Positions 1 through 8,547 of a DNA stretch of 64,000 nucleotides are shown here, piece after piece. A model generated the notes under the pieces. It was given only the letters and a program-made list of their open reading frames with translations, did no database searches and was not told the origin of the DNA. A program made the position numbers and the translations under genes. The DNA is from Brevundimonas sp. (lineage in GTDB: Bacteria > Pseudomonadota > Alphaproteobacteria > Caulobacterales > Caulobacteraceae): the NCBI RefSeq assembly GCF_016742135.1, contig NZ_JACVCG010000001.1, positions 310,001 through 374,000 of the forward strand. The letters run 5' to 3'. Position 1 is the first letter of the stretch, and each line of letters starts with the position of its first letter.

Positions 1-5
1 ACTTT

Positions 6-24
6 GGCTCACCCTGGGTGAGCC
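6..24 (+). terminator. Perfect inverted repeat upstream of motA
   Basis: GGCTCACCC and GGGTGAGCC flank a single T, giving a 9-bp perfect hairpin. It is followed by a mildly T-rich stretch without a true T-tract. It could be the terminator of a gene lying before the window or an operator upstream of motA. Only the palindrome is seen; the role is inferred. Confidence 0.4.
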
Positions 25-151
25 TTGCGCTTGGGTCACCGACAGCCCCATGAAATTTCAGGCATTTGCGATCACCTTCTTGGCAACGCGGCTTTAAGCA
101 TTAACGGGCAGGGTTGACGCCTCTCGTTCGCCACAGGTGTCGCCTCCGTCC

Positions 152-1024
152 ATGTTCCAGATCATCGGCATCGTCCTGCTGTTCGCCATGGTGTTCGGCA
201 GCTACATCCTGGCGGGCGGCAAGATGGGGGTGATCATGCACTCCCTGCCGTATGAGCTGATGGCCATTCTGGGGGCCGGCGTGGCCGCCTTCCTGATCGG
301 CAATTCGGTCGGGACGATCAAGGCGACCCTGGCCGGCTTCGGCAAGGTGTTCGTCGGCAACAAGTGGAAGCGCAAGGATTACATCGACCTCCTCAGCCTG
401 CTGTTCCAGCTGACCAAGACGATGAAGTCCAAGGGCGTCATCGCCCTCGAAAGCCATATCGAAAAGCCCGCCGAGTCCGCGATCTTCCAGAAATATCCGA
501 AGATCATGAAGGACCATTTCGCCACCGACTTCATCTGCGACACCCTGCGCATGATGACCATGAACCTCGAGGATCCGCACCAGATCGAGGACGCCATGGA
601 AAAGCAGCTGGAAAAGCACCATCATGAAGGTCTGGCCGGTGCCCATGCGCTGCAGACCATGGCCGACGGCCTGCCGGCGCTGGGCATCGTCGCGGCCGTG
701 CTGGGCGTGATCAAGACCATGGGTTCGATCACCGAGCCGCCGGAAATCCTGGGCGGCATGATCGGCGGCGCTCTGGTTGGCACCTTCCTCGGCGTGTTCC
801 TGGCCTATGGTCTTGTCGGCCCCATGGCCGCGCGTCTGAAGGAGATCGTCGACAGCGACGGGGCCTTCTACAAGATCATCCAATCGGTGCTGGTCGCCCA
901 CCTGCACGGCAATGCGGCCCAGATCTCGGTCGAGATCGGCCGGGGCGACATTCCCTCCGGGGCGCAGCCCTCGTTCAGTGAGATGGAAGAGAGCCTGGCC
1001 AACGCACCGATGGAAGCGGCCTGA
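152..1024 (+). CDS. motA: Flagellar motor stator protein MotA
   Basis: Inner-membrane proton-channel subunit that pairs with MotB to form the flagellar stator. The 290-residue protein has two N-terminal membrane segments, the cytoplasmic loop with the WKRKDYIDLLSLL stretch, and two C-terminal membrane segments. The conserved channel prolines are visible in GLPALGIVAAVLG (about residue 175) and LVGPMAARLKE (about 224). Length fits the MotA family. The ATG at 152 (MFQIIG) is preferred over an in-frame GTG at 137 because the family begins directly with the first membrane helix. motB is not adjacent, as is common in Caulobacterales. The MotA-related ZorA elsewhere in the window is a defence protein, not a stator. 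Confidence 0.95.
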   Translation: MFQIIGIVLLFAMVFGSYILAGGKMGVIMHSLPYELMAILGAGVAAFLIGNSVGTIKATLAGFGKVFVGNKWKRKDYIDLLSLLFQLTKTMKSKGVIALESHIEKPAESAIFQKYPKIMKDHFATDFICDTLRMMTMNLEDPHQIEDAMEKQLEKHHHEGLAGAHALQTMADGLPALGIVAAVLGVIKTMGSITEPPEILGGMIGGALVGTFLGVFLAYGLVGPMAARLKEIVDSDGAFYKIIQSVLVAHLHGNAAQISVEIGRGDIPSGAQPSFSEMEESLANAPMEAA

Positions 1025-1075
1025 CCGGACGGGGTTCGGTCGCTCACGGAAGATCACGAACCCGTGAGAATTCGC

Positions 1076-1104
1076 TTGCGAGTCGGCTCACATTTCCGTT
1101 ATCA
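1076..1104 (+). promoter_or_regulatory. Candidate sigma70-type promoter of the small lipoprotein
   Basis: TTGCGA and TTATCA are separated by exactly 17 nt, about 40 bp before the lipoprotein start codon. This would place transcription start near 1111. Pattern match only. Confidence 0.35.
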
Positions 1105-1146
1105 CCCTTTTGCGGGGATTCATGACCCCGTTGAACCTTCTGAAGG

Positions 1147-1401
1147 ATGAAACACATGCGTATCGTTGCTCTGGTCGCCGCTTCGGCCGCCGCCCTGGCC
1201 ATCGCCGCCTGCACCCCCGCCGCCGAAGAAACCCCGGCTGCTGAAGCTGACGCCGCCGCCGAAACCGCTCAAGAAGCCGCCGTCGACGCCGAAGCCTCGG
1301 CCGCGGAAGCTGGCGCTGCGGCCGACGAAGCCACCGCCGCCGCTGGTCAAGCCGCTGCTGAAACGACCGCTCCGGTCGAAGCCGCTCCGGCTGCTCAGTA
1401 A
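1147..1401 (+). CDS. Small Ala/Glu-rich lipoprotein
   Basis: An 84-residue secreted protein with a basic start, a hydrophobic signal segment and a lipobox ending IAAC at about residue 21, so it should be lipid-anchored in the envelope. The mature part is almost entirely Ala, Glu, Asp, Thr and Pro, with no folded domain visible. A GAAGG ribosome site precedes the ATG. It stands alone between its own candidate promoter and a strong terminator, which suggests a monocistronic, possibly abundant transcript. Small lipoproteins of this look (entericidin-like or Lpp-like in role) are common, but no specific function can be assigned. Confidence 0.8.
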   Translation: MKHMRIVALVAASAAALAIAACTPAAEETPAAEADAAAETAQEAAVDAEASAAEAGAAADEATAAAGQAAAETTAPVEAAPAAQ

Positions 1402-1436
1402 GCCAAACGGATACGGTCCTTCGGGGCTGAATCGGG

Positions 1437-1466
1437 AAAGGGCCGCCCCCACGGGCGGCCCTTTTT
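1437..1466 (+). terminator. Rho-independent terminator of the lipoprotein gene
   Basis: A GGGCCGCCC / GGGCGGCCC stem with a short CAC-type loop is followed by CTTTTTC. It is a textbook intrinsic terminator 36 bp after the lipoprotein stop codon. Confidence 0.9.
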
Positions 1467-1550
1467 CTGTTGCGCGGCGCAATCTCGCGCAGAAGCGGAG
1501 TCGGGCTAACCCCCGCGACACGCCCGGCTTCCCGCGCTAGGGCAGATGGC

Positions 1551-3368
1551 ATGACGCCCCCCTCCGACACCTCCCCCGATCTGGTCTGGGATGACGACGG
1601 CACGCCGCGATCGGGCCGGTTCGGCGACATCTATTTCTCACCCGAGGACGGTCTGGCCGAGACCCGGGCGGTCTTCCTCGACGGCTGCGGCCTTCCTGAC
1701 GCCTTTGCCGGTCGCGACCATTTCTGTGTCGCGGAACTTGGCTTCGGCACGGGCCTCAATATGGCGGCGCTGCTGATGCTGTGGCGCGAGCATGCCGCCC
1801 CCGGTGCCCGGCTCAGCCTGTTCTCCATCGAAGGCTTCCCCCTGTCGCGGGACGAGGCCGCCCGCGCCCTGTCCGCCTGGCCCGAGCTGGAGCCTGCCAC
1901 CCGCGCCCTGCTGGACGTCTGGCCCCCCTCCACACCCGGCATGCACCGGCTCGATCTGCCGGCCTTCAACGCCACCCTCGATCTGGCCATCGGCCCGGTA
2001 GAGCAGGGGCTGTCGAACTGGGCAGGCCTGGCCGACGCCTGGTTCCTCGACGGTTTTTCGCCCGCCACCAATCCCGACATGTGGTCGCCCGGCGTCCTGT
2101 CCCGGGTCGCGGCCCGCTCACGGCCCGGGGCACGGCTGGCCACCTTCACTGTGGCCGGTGCTGTCCGGCGGGGTCTGGCCGAGGCCGGTTTCAGCGTCGA
2201 CAAGCGGCCCGGCCACGGCCGCAAGCGCGAGCGACTGGAGGCGGTCCGCGACGGCGGTCCTGCCCCGAAATCCCCGCTCTCCGACATCGTCATCTTGGGG
2301 GCCGGGATCGCCGGGGCGGCGCTCGCCCGGGCCTTTGCGGCGCACGGCAGCACCGTCGAGGTGATCGAGGCTGAGGCACCCGGTTCGGGGGCTTCCGGCT
2401 TTGACGCGGCCCTGGTCACGCCGCGTCTGGATGCCGGGGATGCCGATCTCGCCGCCGGCTTCGCCCAGGCTCTGGAGCGGGCCGGACAGCTCTACGACGC
2501 CGTCGATGGCGCGGTTCTGGCGCGCGGCGTGCTGCAACTGCCCGGCCGCGAGCGCGACATCGACCGCCACGCCCGGATTGCGGAACAGCCGATCTGGCAG
2601 AACGGTCACATGCGGGTCCTGTCGCCCGGCGAAGCGTCCGACCGCCTCGGCGAGACGGTGGATACGCCGGGTCTCCTGATGGTCGACGCGCGGGTCGTGC
2701 GGCCGCGGGTCATCCTTTCCGCATGGCTGCCGGAAGGAACCACCCGCGCCTCGGTGGCCCGGATCGAGCGCCACCCCGAGGGCTGGGCCCTGCACGACGC
2801 GGAAGGGGCCATCATCCGCAGAACCTCCTGTCTGATCGTGGCCGGGGGGGCGGGGGCGGTTGCGCTGCTGCCCGACCTCGCGCTGCAGCCCGTGCGCGGC
2901 CAGGTCGAGGTGACCCCGGCAGTCTCGATACCCCTCCCCGTGGCCTGGGGAGGATACGCCATCCCCACAGGCAACGGCCTGCTGTTCGGGGCGACTCATG
3001 ACCGGGACGACACCGGCGTGGAGGTGCGGGCCGCCGATACGATGCGTAATCGGGCGGCGCTGGCGGCGCGGTTCCCGGGTCTTGCGGACCGTGCGGGGCA
3101 GGGGCCGGTCTTCTCCCGCGCCGCGACCCGGGCCACCACGCCCGATCGCCTGCCCTATGCCGGTGCTATCCAGGAGGGCCTGTATATGCTTGGCGGTCTG
3201 GGATCACGCGGCTTCTGTCTCGCGCCCCTGCTGGCCGAGCACATTGCCGCCCTGTGCCTTGATCGTCCGTCGCCGATGCCGGACGCCTTTTCCCGCAGGC
3301 TGGATCCCCGCCTCCGGGAGTCCGGGCTTGCGAAACCCGCGAAACCGTCAGACGTTGGTGCGTCATGA
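1551..3368 (+). CDS. mnmC: Bifunctional tRNA wobble-uridine modification enzyme MnmC
   Basis: Catalyses the last two steps of mnm5s2U synthesis at the tRNA wobble uridine: FAD-dependent removal of carboxymethyl, then SAM-dependent methylation. The N-terminal half is the methyltransferase domain, with ELGFGTGLNM (about residue 61) and the WFLDGFSPATNPDMW block (about 163). The C-terminal half is the DAO-type FAD oxidase, with the Rossmann motif ILGAGIAGAALA (about 246) and a C-terminal GLGSRGFCLAPL stretch. At 605 residues it matches bifunctional MnmC. The ATG at 1551 is chosen over an upstream in-frame start at 1470 because the latter adds 27 non-conserved residues over the preceding terminator. 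The stop overlaps the next start (ATGA). Confidence 0.93.
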   Translation: MTPPSDTSPDLVWDDDGTPRSGRFGDIYFSPEDGLAETRAVFLDGCGLPDAFAGRDHFCVAELGFGTGLNMAALLMLWREHAAPGARLSLFSIEGFPLSRDEAARALSAWPELEPATRALLDVWPPSTPGMHRLDLPAFNATLDLAIGPVEQGLSNWAGLADAWFLDGFSPATNPDMWSPGVLSRVAARSRPGARLATFTVAGAVRRGLAEAGFSVDKRPGHGRKRERLEAVRDGGPAPKSPLSDIVILGAGIAGAALARAFAAHGSTVEVIEAEAPGSGASGFDAALVTPRLDAGDADLAAGFAQALERAGQLYDAVDGAVLARGVLQLPGRERDIDRHARIAEQPIWQNGHMRVLSPGEASDRLGETVDTPGLLMVDARVVRPRVILSAWLPEGTTRASVARIERHPEGWALHDAEGAIIRRTSCLIVAGGAGAVALLPDLALQPVRGQVEVTPAVSIPLPVAWGGYAIPTGNGLLFGATHDRDDTGVEVRAADTMRNRAALAARFPGLADRAGQGPVFSRAATRATTPDRLPYAGAIQEGLYMLGGLGSRGFCLAPLLAEHIAALCLDRPSPMPDAFSRRLDPRLRESGLAKPAKPSDVGAS

Positions 3369-3748
3369 CCGCCTTGATCCGCACCCCGTTGCCGCTGGCC
3401 CTGGCCGGGTCTCTCCTGGCCCTCGGAGCGTGCGCGCCAACCCGTTCGTCCGATGACGCGCCGGCCTTCAACGACCAGACCTGCTTTTCCCCATCGCAGG
3501 TGCGGGGTTTCCAGGATGGTCCGGGCCAGACGGTCTATCTGAACGTCGGGCGGGATTCCTATCCCTTGACCATCTTCGGGGCCTGCCCGGGCCTCGACGG
3601 CGCGCTGGGCTTTGCCCTTGAACCGGATGCCGTTGGTGTCACCCGCCTGTGCCCCGGCGATGCCACGCGCATCGCCGTGCGTGGAAGCGTCAATCCCGTC
3701 GAATACTGCAGCGCCCGCATCGGTCCCCGCATCGAGGGCCGTCGCTGA
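3365..3748 (+). CDS. Small lipoprotein, first of a tandem pair (DUF6491-like)
   Basis: A 127-residue protein with a signal segment ending in a lipobox (LGAC, about residue 23), so probably an envelope lipoprotein. The mature part has paired cysteines and the pattern C-F-S/V-F-xG-Q-x-YL-N…Y-x-L…GxC…CPGD, which resembles the small DUF6491-type lipoproteins of Caulobacterales; that family name is from memory. It is translationally coupled to mnmC through an ATGA overlap. The following gene is a paralogue. Function unknown. Confidence 0.8.
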   Translation: MTALIRTPLPLALAGSLLALGACAPTRSSDDAPAFNDQTCFSPSQVRGFQDGPGQTVYLNVGRDSYPLTIFGACPGLDGALGFALEPDAVGVTRLCPGDATRIAVRGSVNPVEYCSARIGPRIEGRR

Positions 3749-3769
3749 ATCCTTGCCCGGAGACCTGCC

Positions 3770-4168
3770 ATGATCCGCCTTGCCGCGCTTTCGTTCCCTC
3801 TCCTGATGATGGTCGCTGCCTGCGCCCCGGCCCCGGACATGGATCGGGCCGCCGGGTCCGAGCGGGCCTGTTTCATGTCGGATCGGGTCGTCAACTTCCG
3901 CGCCGGACAATCGCCATCCCTCTATGTGAAGGCTCTGGGCGGCGATGTGTTCGAGCTGCAATCCACCGGCTATTGCCGCGATCTCGACTCGTCCAGCAGC
4001 CTCGGGTTTACCCCGCTTGCGGGCTCGTCCGAGCGCACCTGCGTCGGAGACCCCATTGACATCAATGTGTCGGTCGCCGGGGCCTCGTCCAACCGCTGTC
4101 GGGCGCGCGTCGTGCGCAAGTTGACCGAGGAAGAGGTCGCCGCCCTGCCGTCACGCTACCGGCCGTAA
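3770..4168 (+). CDS. Small lipoprotein, second of a tandem pair (DUF6491-like)
   Basis: A 132-residue paralogue of the preceding gene, 21 bp downstream. It has a signal segment and lipobox (VAAC, about residue 17). The same order of blocks recurs: CFMSDRVVNFRAGQ, SLYVKALGGDVFEL, GYCRDL, CVGDPI and a late CRARVV. The cysteines line up with the upstream copy, suggesting conserved disulfides. The pair arose by tandem duplication and then diverged. It converges on the methylmalonyl-CoA mutase genes with only about 10 bp between stop codons. Function unknown. Confidence 0.8.
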   Translation: MIRLAALSFPLLMMVAACAPAPDMDRAAGSERACFMSDRVVNFRAGQSPSLYVKALGGDVFELQSTGYCRDLDSSSSLGFTPLAGSSERTCVGDPIDINVSVAGASSNRCRARVVRKLTEEEVAALPSRYRP

Positions 4169-4177
4169 AGCCTCGCC

Positions 4178-6325
4178 TCAGCCCTTGGGTTTCTGGGCAT
4201 AGCCCAGCCGCTGGTTCAGCTTGTCGATCAGATCGATGGCCGTGTCGGCAATCACCGATCCGGGCGGATAGACGGCCGCCACGCCGGCATCCAGAAGGGG
4301 CTGCACGTCCGAAGGCGGAATGACCCCGCCGACCACCACCATGATATCCTCGCGGCCCAGCTTCTTCAGCTCGGCGATCAGCTGCGGCGCCAGCGTCAGG
4401 TGACCGGCGGCGAGCGAGCTGGCGCCCACGGCGTGAACGCCCTTCTCCACGGCTTCCTGCGCAGCCTCGGCCGGAGTCTGGAACAGGGAACCCGCCGTGG
4501 CCTCCAGCCCCAGGTCGCCATAGGCCGTGGCCACCACCTTCTGCCCCCGGTCGTGCCCGTCCTGCCCCAGCTTGGCGATCAGGATGCGGGGTGGGCCGCC
4601 GTCGTTCTCGATAAAGGCGGCCACCATGTCGCGCGCCCGGCTGATCTTCGGGTCCTTGCCCGCTTCCCTGCCATAGACGCCGCTGACGGTTTTCACCGAC
4701 GCCACATGACGGCCGAAGGCGGCTTCCAGCGCGTCCGAGATCTCACCCACGGTGGCCTTGGCGCGTGCCGCCTCGATCGACAGAGCCAGCAGGTTGCCGT
4801 TGCCCTTCGCGCCCGCCGTCAAGGCGTCCAGCGCTGCCAGCGTCGCCGTCTCATCACGTTCGGCCCGCAGGCGCTTCAGCTTGTCGATCTGGGCCGCCAG
4901 CACGGCCGCATTGTCGACCTTCAGCACCGGGATGTCGTCGACCTGATCGGACAGATAGCGGTTCACGCCCACCACCGTCTGCTGGCCGGTATCGATGCGG
5001 GCCTGTGTCCGCGCCGCCGATTCCTCAATGCGTAGCTTGGGAATGCCCGCCTCGATCGCCTTGGCCATGCCGCCCAGGCCTTCGATCTCGGCCATGTGGG
5101 CGCGGGCCCGTTCAGCCAGTTCGTGGGTCAGCCGCTCGACGTAATAGCTGCCGCCCCACGGGTCGATCACGCGGGTCAGGCCGGTCTCCTGCTGCAGCAG
5201 GATCTGGGTGTTGCGCGCGATCCGGGCCGAGAAATCGGTCGGCAGGGCCAGCGCCTCGTCCAGCGCGTTGGTATGCAGGCTCTGGGTCTGGCCGCCCGCT
5301 GCCGCCATGGCCTCGACCATGGTGCGGCCGACATTGTTGAAAACGTCCTGTGCCGCCAGCGACCAGCCCGAGGTCTGGCAGTGGGCGCGCAGGCTCAGCG
5401 ATTTCGGGTTCTTCGCGCCGAATTTCGACACGGCCTCGGCCCACAGCAGCCGCCCGGCCCGCATCTTGGCCACTTCCATGAAGTAGTTCATGCCGATGGC
5501 CCAGAAGAAGCTGAGCCGCGGGGCGAACCGGTCGACGTCCATGCCGGCGTCCACGCCCGCCTTCAGGTATTCGATCCCGTCCGCCAGCGTATAGGCCAGC
5601 TCCAGGTCGGCCGAGGCGCCTGCCTCCTGCATGTGATAGCCGGAGATGCTGATCGAGTTGAACTTGGGCGCATGTTCGGCCGTCCAGGCGAAGATATCGG
5701 AGATGATCCGCATCGAGGGCGCGGGCGGATAGATGTAGGTGTTGCGGACCATGAACTCCTTGAGGATGTCGTTCTGGATGGTCCCGGTCAGCTGGGCGGG
5801 GGCGACCCCCTGTTCCTCGGCGGCGACGACATAGAGGGCGAGAATCGGCAGGACCGCCCCGTTCATCGTCATCGACACCGACATCTGGTCCAGCGGAATG
5901 CCGTCGAACAGGGTCCGCATGTCGAGGATGGAGTCGATCGCCACCCCGGCCATGCCGACATCTCCGGCCACGCGCGGATGGTCGGAATCATAGCCCCGGT
6001 GCGTGGCCAGATCGAAAGCGACCGACAGCCCCTTTTGCCCCGCCGCCAGATTGCGCCGGTAGAAGGCGTTGGACTCCTCGGCCGTCGAGAACCCCGCATA
6101 CTGGCGGATGGTCCAGGGGTTCTGGGCGTACATCGTCGGATAGGGGCCGCGATGATAGGGGGCGATGCCCGGCAGGCCGTGGATGGAGTCCAGCCCCTCC
6201 AGCGCGCCTGCACCATAGCGGGGCGCGACCGCGATGCCTTCCGGCGTCTGCCAGGCGGGCCGGTCCGGTCCGGTGCCGGTCGCACCGGTGTCCAGCTTCA
6301 GCGTGGTGAAATCGGGGCGGGTCAT
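4178..6325 (-). CDS. mutB: Methylmalonyl-CoA mutase large subunit
   Basis: Adenosylcobalamin-dependent isomerisation of (R)-methylmalonyl-CoA to succinyl-CoA, the last step of propionyl-CoA assimilation. The 715-residue protein has the substrate-binding TIM barrel ([13 protein letters not shown] near residue 77, then [20 protein letters not shown]). A C-terminal B12-binding domain follows, with DGHDRG (about residue 589) supplying the cobalt-ligand histidine, then GxSxxxxGH (ASSLAAGH) and VVGGVIP. Length is normal for the catalytic subunit. The ATG at 6325 overlaps the stop of the small-subunit gene (ATGA), so the two are one operon. The longer in-frame extension to 6649 is only a shadow inside the upstream gene. 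Confidence 0.96.
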   Translation of the reverse strand: MTRPDFTTLKLDTGATGTGPDRPAWQTPEGIAVAPRYGAGALEGLDSIHGLPGIAPYHRGPYPTMYAQNPWTIRQYAGFSTAEESNAFYRRNLAAGQKGLSVAFDLATHRGYDSDHPRVAGDVGMAGVAIDSILDMRTLFDGIPLDQMSVSMTMNGAVLPILALYVVAAEEQGVAPAQLTGTIQNDILKEFMVRNTYIYPPAPSMRIISDIFAWTAEHAPKFNSISISGYHMQEAGASADLELAYTLADGIEYLKAGVDAGMDVDRFAPRLSFFWAIGMNYFMEVAKMRAGRLLWAEAVSKFGAKNPKSLSLRAHCQTSGWSLAAQDVFNNVGRTMVEAMAAAGGQTQSLHTNALDEALALPTDFSARIARNTQILLQQETGLTRVIDPWGGSYYVERLTHELAERARAHMAEIEGLGGMAKAIEAGIPKLRIEESAARTQARIDTGQQTVVGVNRYLSDQVDDIPVLKVDNAAVLAAQIDKLKRLRAERDETATLAALDALTAGAKGNGNLLALSIEAARAKATVGEISDALEAAFGRHVASVKTVSGVYGREAGKDPKISRARDMVAAFIENDGGPPRILIAKLGQDGHDRGQKVVATAYGDLGLEATAGSLFQTPAEAAQEAVEKGVHAVGASSLAAGHLTLAPQLIAELKKLGREDIMVVVGGVIPPSDVQPLLDAGVAAVYPPGSVIADTAIDLIDKLNQRLGYAQKPKG

Positions 6326-7719
6326 CGGGCGGTCTCCCCGGTCTCGAGGTCCGCGGCGAGGCCCAGGGGGGACAGCGACTCGCATCGGTGGTCCAGCGGC
6401 GACGGCGCGTTCTCTGGTTCGGCCGTCACATCGACCGGGCGCGGGTTTTCGTCGACGAACCGGGTTACGCCCACCAGATGGGCATCGCCGCGCGCATAGG
6501 CCGCCACCAGCGCCTCGCGTGCCTTTGCCACCCGGGCCTGCAGCCGTCCGGCCTCGACCGAGGCGACCAGCCCGCCCTCGCGCTCGATGGTCTGGAAGGC
6601 CGCCCAGCCCGCGTCGGCCAGATCGCGGGTGCGGGTGTCCAGGAACCACGACCCGGCCGCCGGATCGTCAACCCGGCCAAGGTGCGCTTCCTCCATCAGG
6701 ATCAACTGGGTGTTACGCGCCTGTCGCAGGGCAAAGGCATCGGGCAGACCCGCCGCCCGGCTGAAGCCGTCCAGCACGATCACATCGGCACCGCCCACGG
6801 CCCCGGCAAAACCGGCCGCCGTCAATCGCAGCAGATTCGGCCAGGCGTCCCGCGTGGCCAGCATCCGCCGCGATGACCGCGCCTCGATCACCGCCTCGGT
6901 CTCCGCTCCCCAGGCCCGGGTGAAGGTCCGCCACATCAGGCGCAGCGCCCGCACCTTGGCGAGGCCGTCGAAATAGGTCTGGTCCAGCGACACGCCCAGC
7001 ACCATGCGCTGGAACGCCTGCGTCGGTGACAGTCCCGCCCGGCCTGCCGCGTCGGTCAGGGCCACGGCATTGGCCAGCACATAACCCAGCTCCTGGGCCG
7101 CCGTGCCGCCTGCCTCATGCACCACCCGTCCGGAGGCGAGGAAGGCCCGCGCGTCGGGATAAGCCTCGGCATGGCGCGCCGCCGTATTGCCTGCCAGCTC
7201 CAGATAGTCCGCGAGCGGACGGGCTCCGCCGCCCTCGGCGACAAAGGCTGAAACCGGATCCATGTGAAAGGCCAGCTTCGCGCGCGGCGAGCCCTTGGCG
7301 GCGACCGCCAGGGCGTCGGCTGCCGTGGCCCCGTCCAGACCGGCGTCCAGCGCCACCTCGGCCAGTTCCAGCTGAACCCCGGCCAGGGTCTGGACCAGCG
7401 TGTCCGAATCTCCCGTCACGCCCCCCCGCACCAGCAGCGAGGCCGCTCCGCCCTCCAGTTGCGCCAACGCCACGCCATTCAGCGCGACCGCGTCTTCGCC
7501 TTCCACCAGGGCCCGCAGGTCCCAGGCCCGGCCGTCCGCATGGGCGGGGCGGGGCGCCCAAACGGGCGCGTCGGCATTGGCGGCGGCATACAGCGGCCGC
7601 ACATCCAGCCCGTCGGCATCCAGATGCACCAGACTGGTCAGGTCGCGATCCCTGAGCGCGGCTTCGGCAAGCGCGCGCCAGTCGGCGGGGGAGGGGGCGG
7701 CAAAGGGCGAATTGGACAT
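6322..7719 (-). CDS. mutA: Methylmalonyl-CoA mutase small subunit
   Basis: Non-catalytic partner of the large subunit in the heterodimeric mutase. The 465-residue protein keeps the mutase barrel fold ([43 protein letters not shown]) but ends before a B12-binding domain, as small subunits often do in alphaproteobacteria. The ATG at 7719 ([10 protein letters not shown]) is preferred over an in-frame start at 7761 because the extra residues are unlike the family. It is first in the operon and overlaps mutB by 4 bp. It diverges from fnrL across a 90-bp gap in which no FNR box or B12 riboswitch element is seen. Confidence 0.92.
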   Translation of the reverse strand: MSNSPFAAPSPADWRALAEAALRDRDLTSLVHLDADGLDVRPLYAAANADAPVWAPRPAHADGRAWDLRALVEGEDAVALNGVALAQLEGGAASLLVRGGVTGDSDTLVQTLAGVQLELAEVALDAGLDGATAADALAVAAKGSPRAKLAFHMDPVSAFVAEGGGARPLADYLELAGNTAARHAEAYPDARAFLASGRVVHEAGGTAAQELGYVLANAVALTDAAGRAGLSPTQAFQRMVLGVSLDQTYFDGLAKVRALRLMWRTFTRAWGAETEAVIEARSSRRMLATRDAWPNLLRLTAAGFAGAVGGADVIVLDGFSRAAGLPDAFALRQARNTQLILMEEAHLGRVDDPAAGSWFLDTRTRDLADAGWAAFQTIEREGGLVASVEAGRLQARVAKAREALVAAYARGDAHLVGVTRFVDENPRPVDVTAEPENAPSPLDHRCESLSPLGLAADLETGETAR

Positions 7720-7809
7720 GGCGCTTCTATGGCCGAGGCGACCGCCCGTCGCAATTGTCACGGGGATATGGCCCGCCTATGAAAGACCTTCCTCCCACGG
7801 GATTCCCCC

Positions 7810-8547
7810 ATGCTCCAGGTTCGATTGAAGCCCACCGTCTGTCCAAGCCGCCCGCTTGCCGCAGACTGCGGGGCTTGCGGGGCACGGGCCTTCAGCGTCT
7901 GCGCCACCCTGGAAGGCGAGGATCTGGCCCGCCTTTCGGCCTTGGCGGAGCCGGTACGGTTCGCGCCCGGGCAGGCCCTGACCCATCAGGGGGAACGGGC
8001 CGACTATCTGTTCAACATCACATCGGGCTCGGCCAGGGTGCAGACGTTGATGGCCGACGGACGGCGTCAGATCACCGGCTTCCTGTTCGCCGGCGACTTC
8101 GTCGGTCTGGAAGCCACGGCGCGTCATACCGGATCGGTCGAGGCGATCGAGCCGGTCACCGCCTGTCGCTTCGCCATGGCGGACTACCGGGCTCTCGTTC
8201 GCCAGACCCCGGCCCTGGAGGCGGTCCTGCTGGAACGCGCGGGTCATGAACTGACCGAGGCCCGGGCCCAGATCGTGCTTCTGGGACGCAAGACCGCCGA
8301 GGAGAAGCTGGCCTCTTTCCTTCTCCATCTCGCGGATCGCGATCCGATGCGCCCCCACGCCGAGGGTCAGATTCGCCTGCCGATGAGCCGGACCGAGATC
8401 GCCGACTATCTGGGCCTGACCATCGAGACCGTCAGCCGCGTGCTCGGCAGGCTGAAGACGGCCGGCATCGTCCAGCTGGTGTCAGTCTCGGAGCTGCGCA
8501 TCCTGCGCCCCGACCGGCTGGCGGCCCTCGCCGGCGACGAGCGGTAG
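7810..8547 (+). CDS. fnrL: FNR-type oxygen-sensing transcription regulator (FnrL-like)
   Basis: Crp/Fnr-family activator whose [4Fe-4S] cluster allows dimerisation and DNA binding only when oxygen is scarce. The likely cluster ligands are Cys20, Cys23 and Cys31 (C-x2-C-x7-C, the alphaproteobacterial FnrL spacing) plus Cys119. A cyclic-nucleotide-type beta roll spans roughly 35-140. The C-terminal helix-turn-helix has EIADYLGLTIETVSRVLGRL, carrying the E…SR recognition residues that read TTGAT-N4-ATCAA. Two perfect sites of that type lie in this window, at the cyd and sqr promoters, which supports the call. Its 3' end overlaps the convergent cydC by 66 bp. Confidence 0.9.
   Translation: MLQVRLKPTVCPSRPLAADCGACGARAFSVCATLEGEDLARLSALAEPVRFAPGQALTHQGERADYLFNITSGSARVQTLMADGRRQITGFLFAGDFVGLEATARHTGSVEAIEPVTACRFAMADYRALVRQTPALEAVLLERAGHELTEARAQIVLLGRKTAEEKLASFLLHLADRDPMRPHAEGQIRLPMSRTEIADYLGLTIETVSRVLGRLKTAGIVQLVSVSELRILRPDRLAALAGDER

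Noticed and set aside
94-106. CtrA-like TTAA…TTAA before motA
   Set aside because: The two TTAA are three bases apart, not the seven of the CtrA consensus.
5096-6499. Long plus-strand ORF antisense to methylmalonyl-CoA mutase
   Set aside because: A GC-rich shadow frame: no family motifs, while the opposite strand is a clear catalytic subunit.
7720-7809. FNR box or B12 riboswitch in the mutA/fnrL gap
   Set aside because: No TTGAT-N4-ATCAA and no B12-box-like sequence could be found in the 90 bp.
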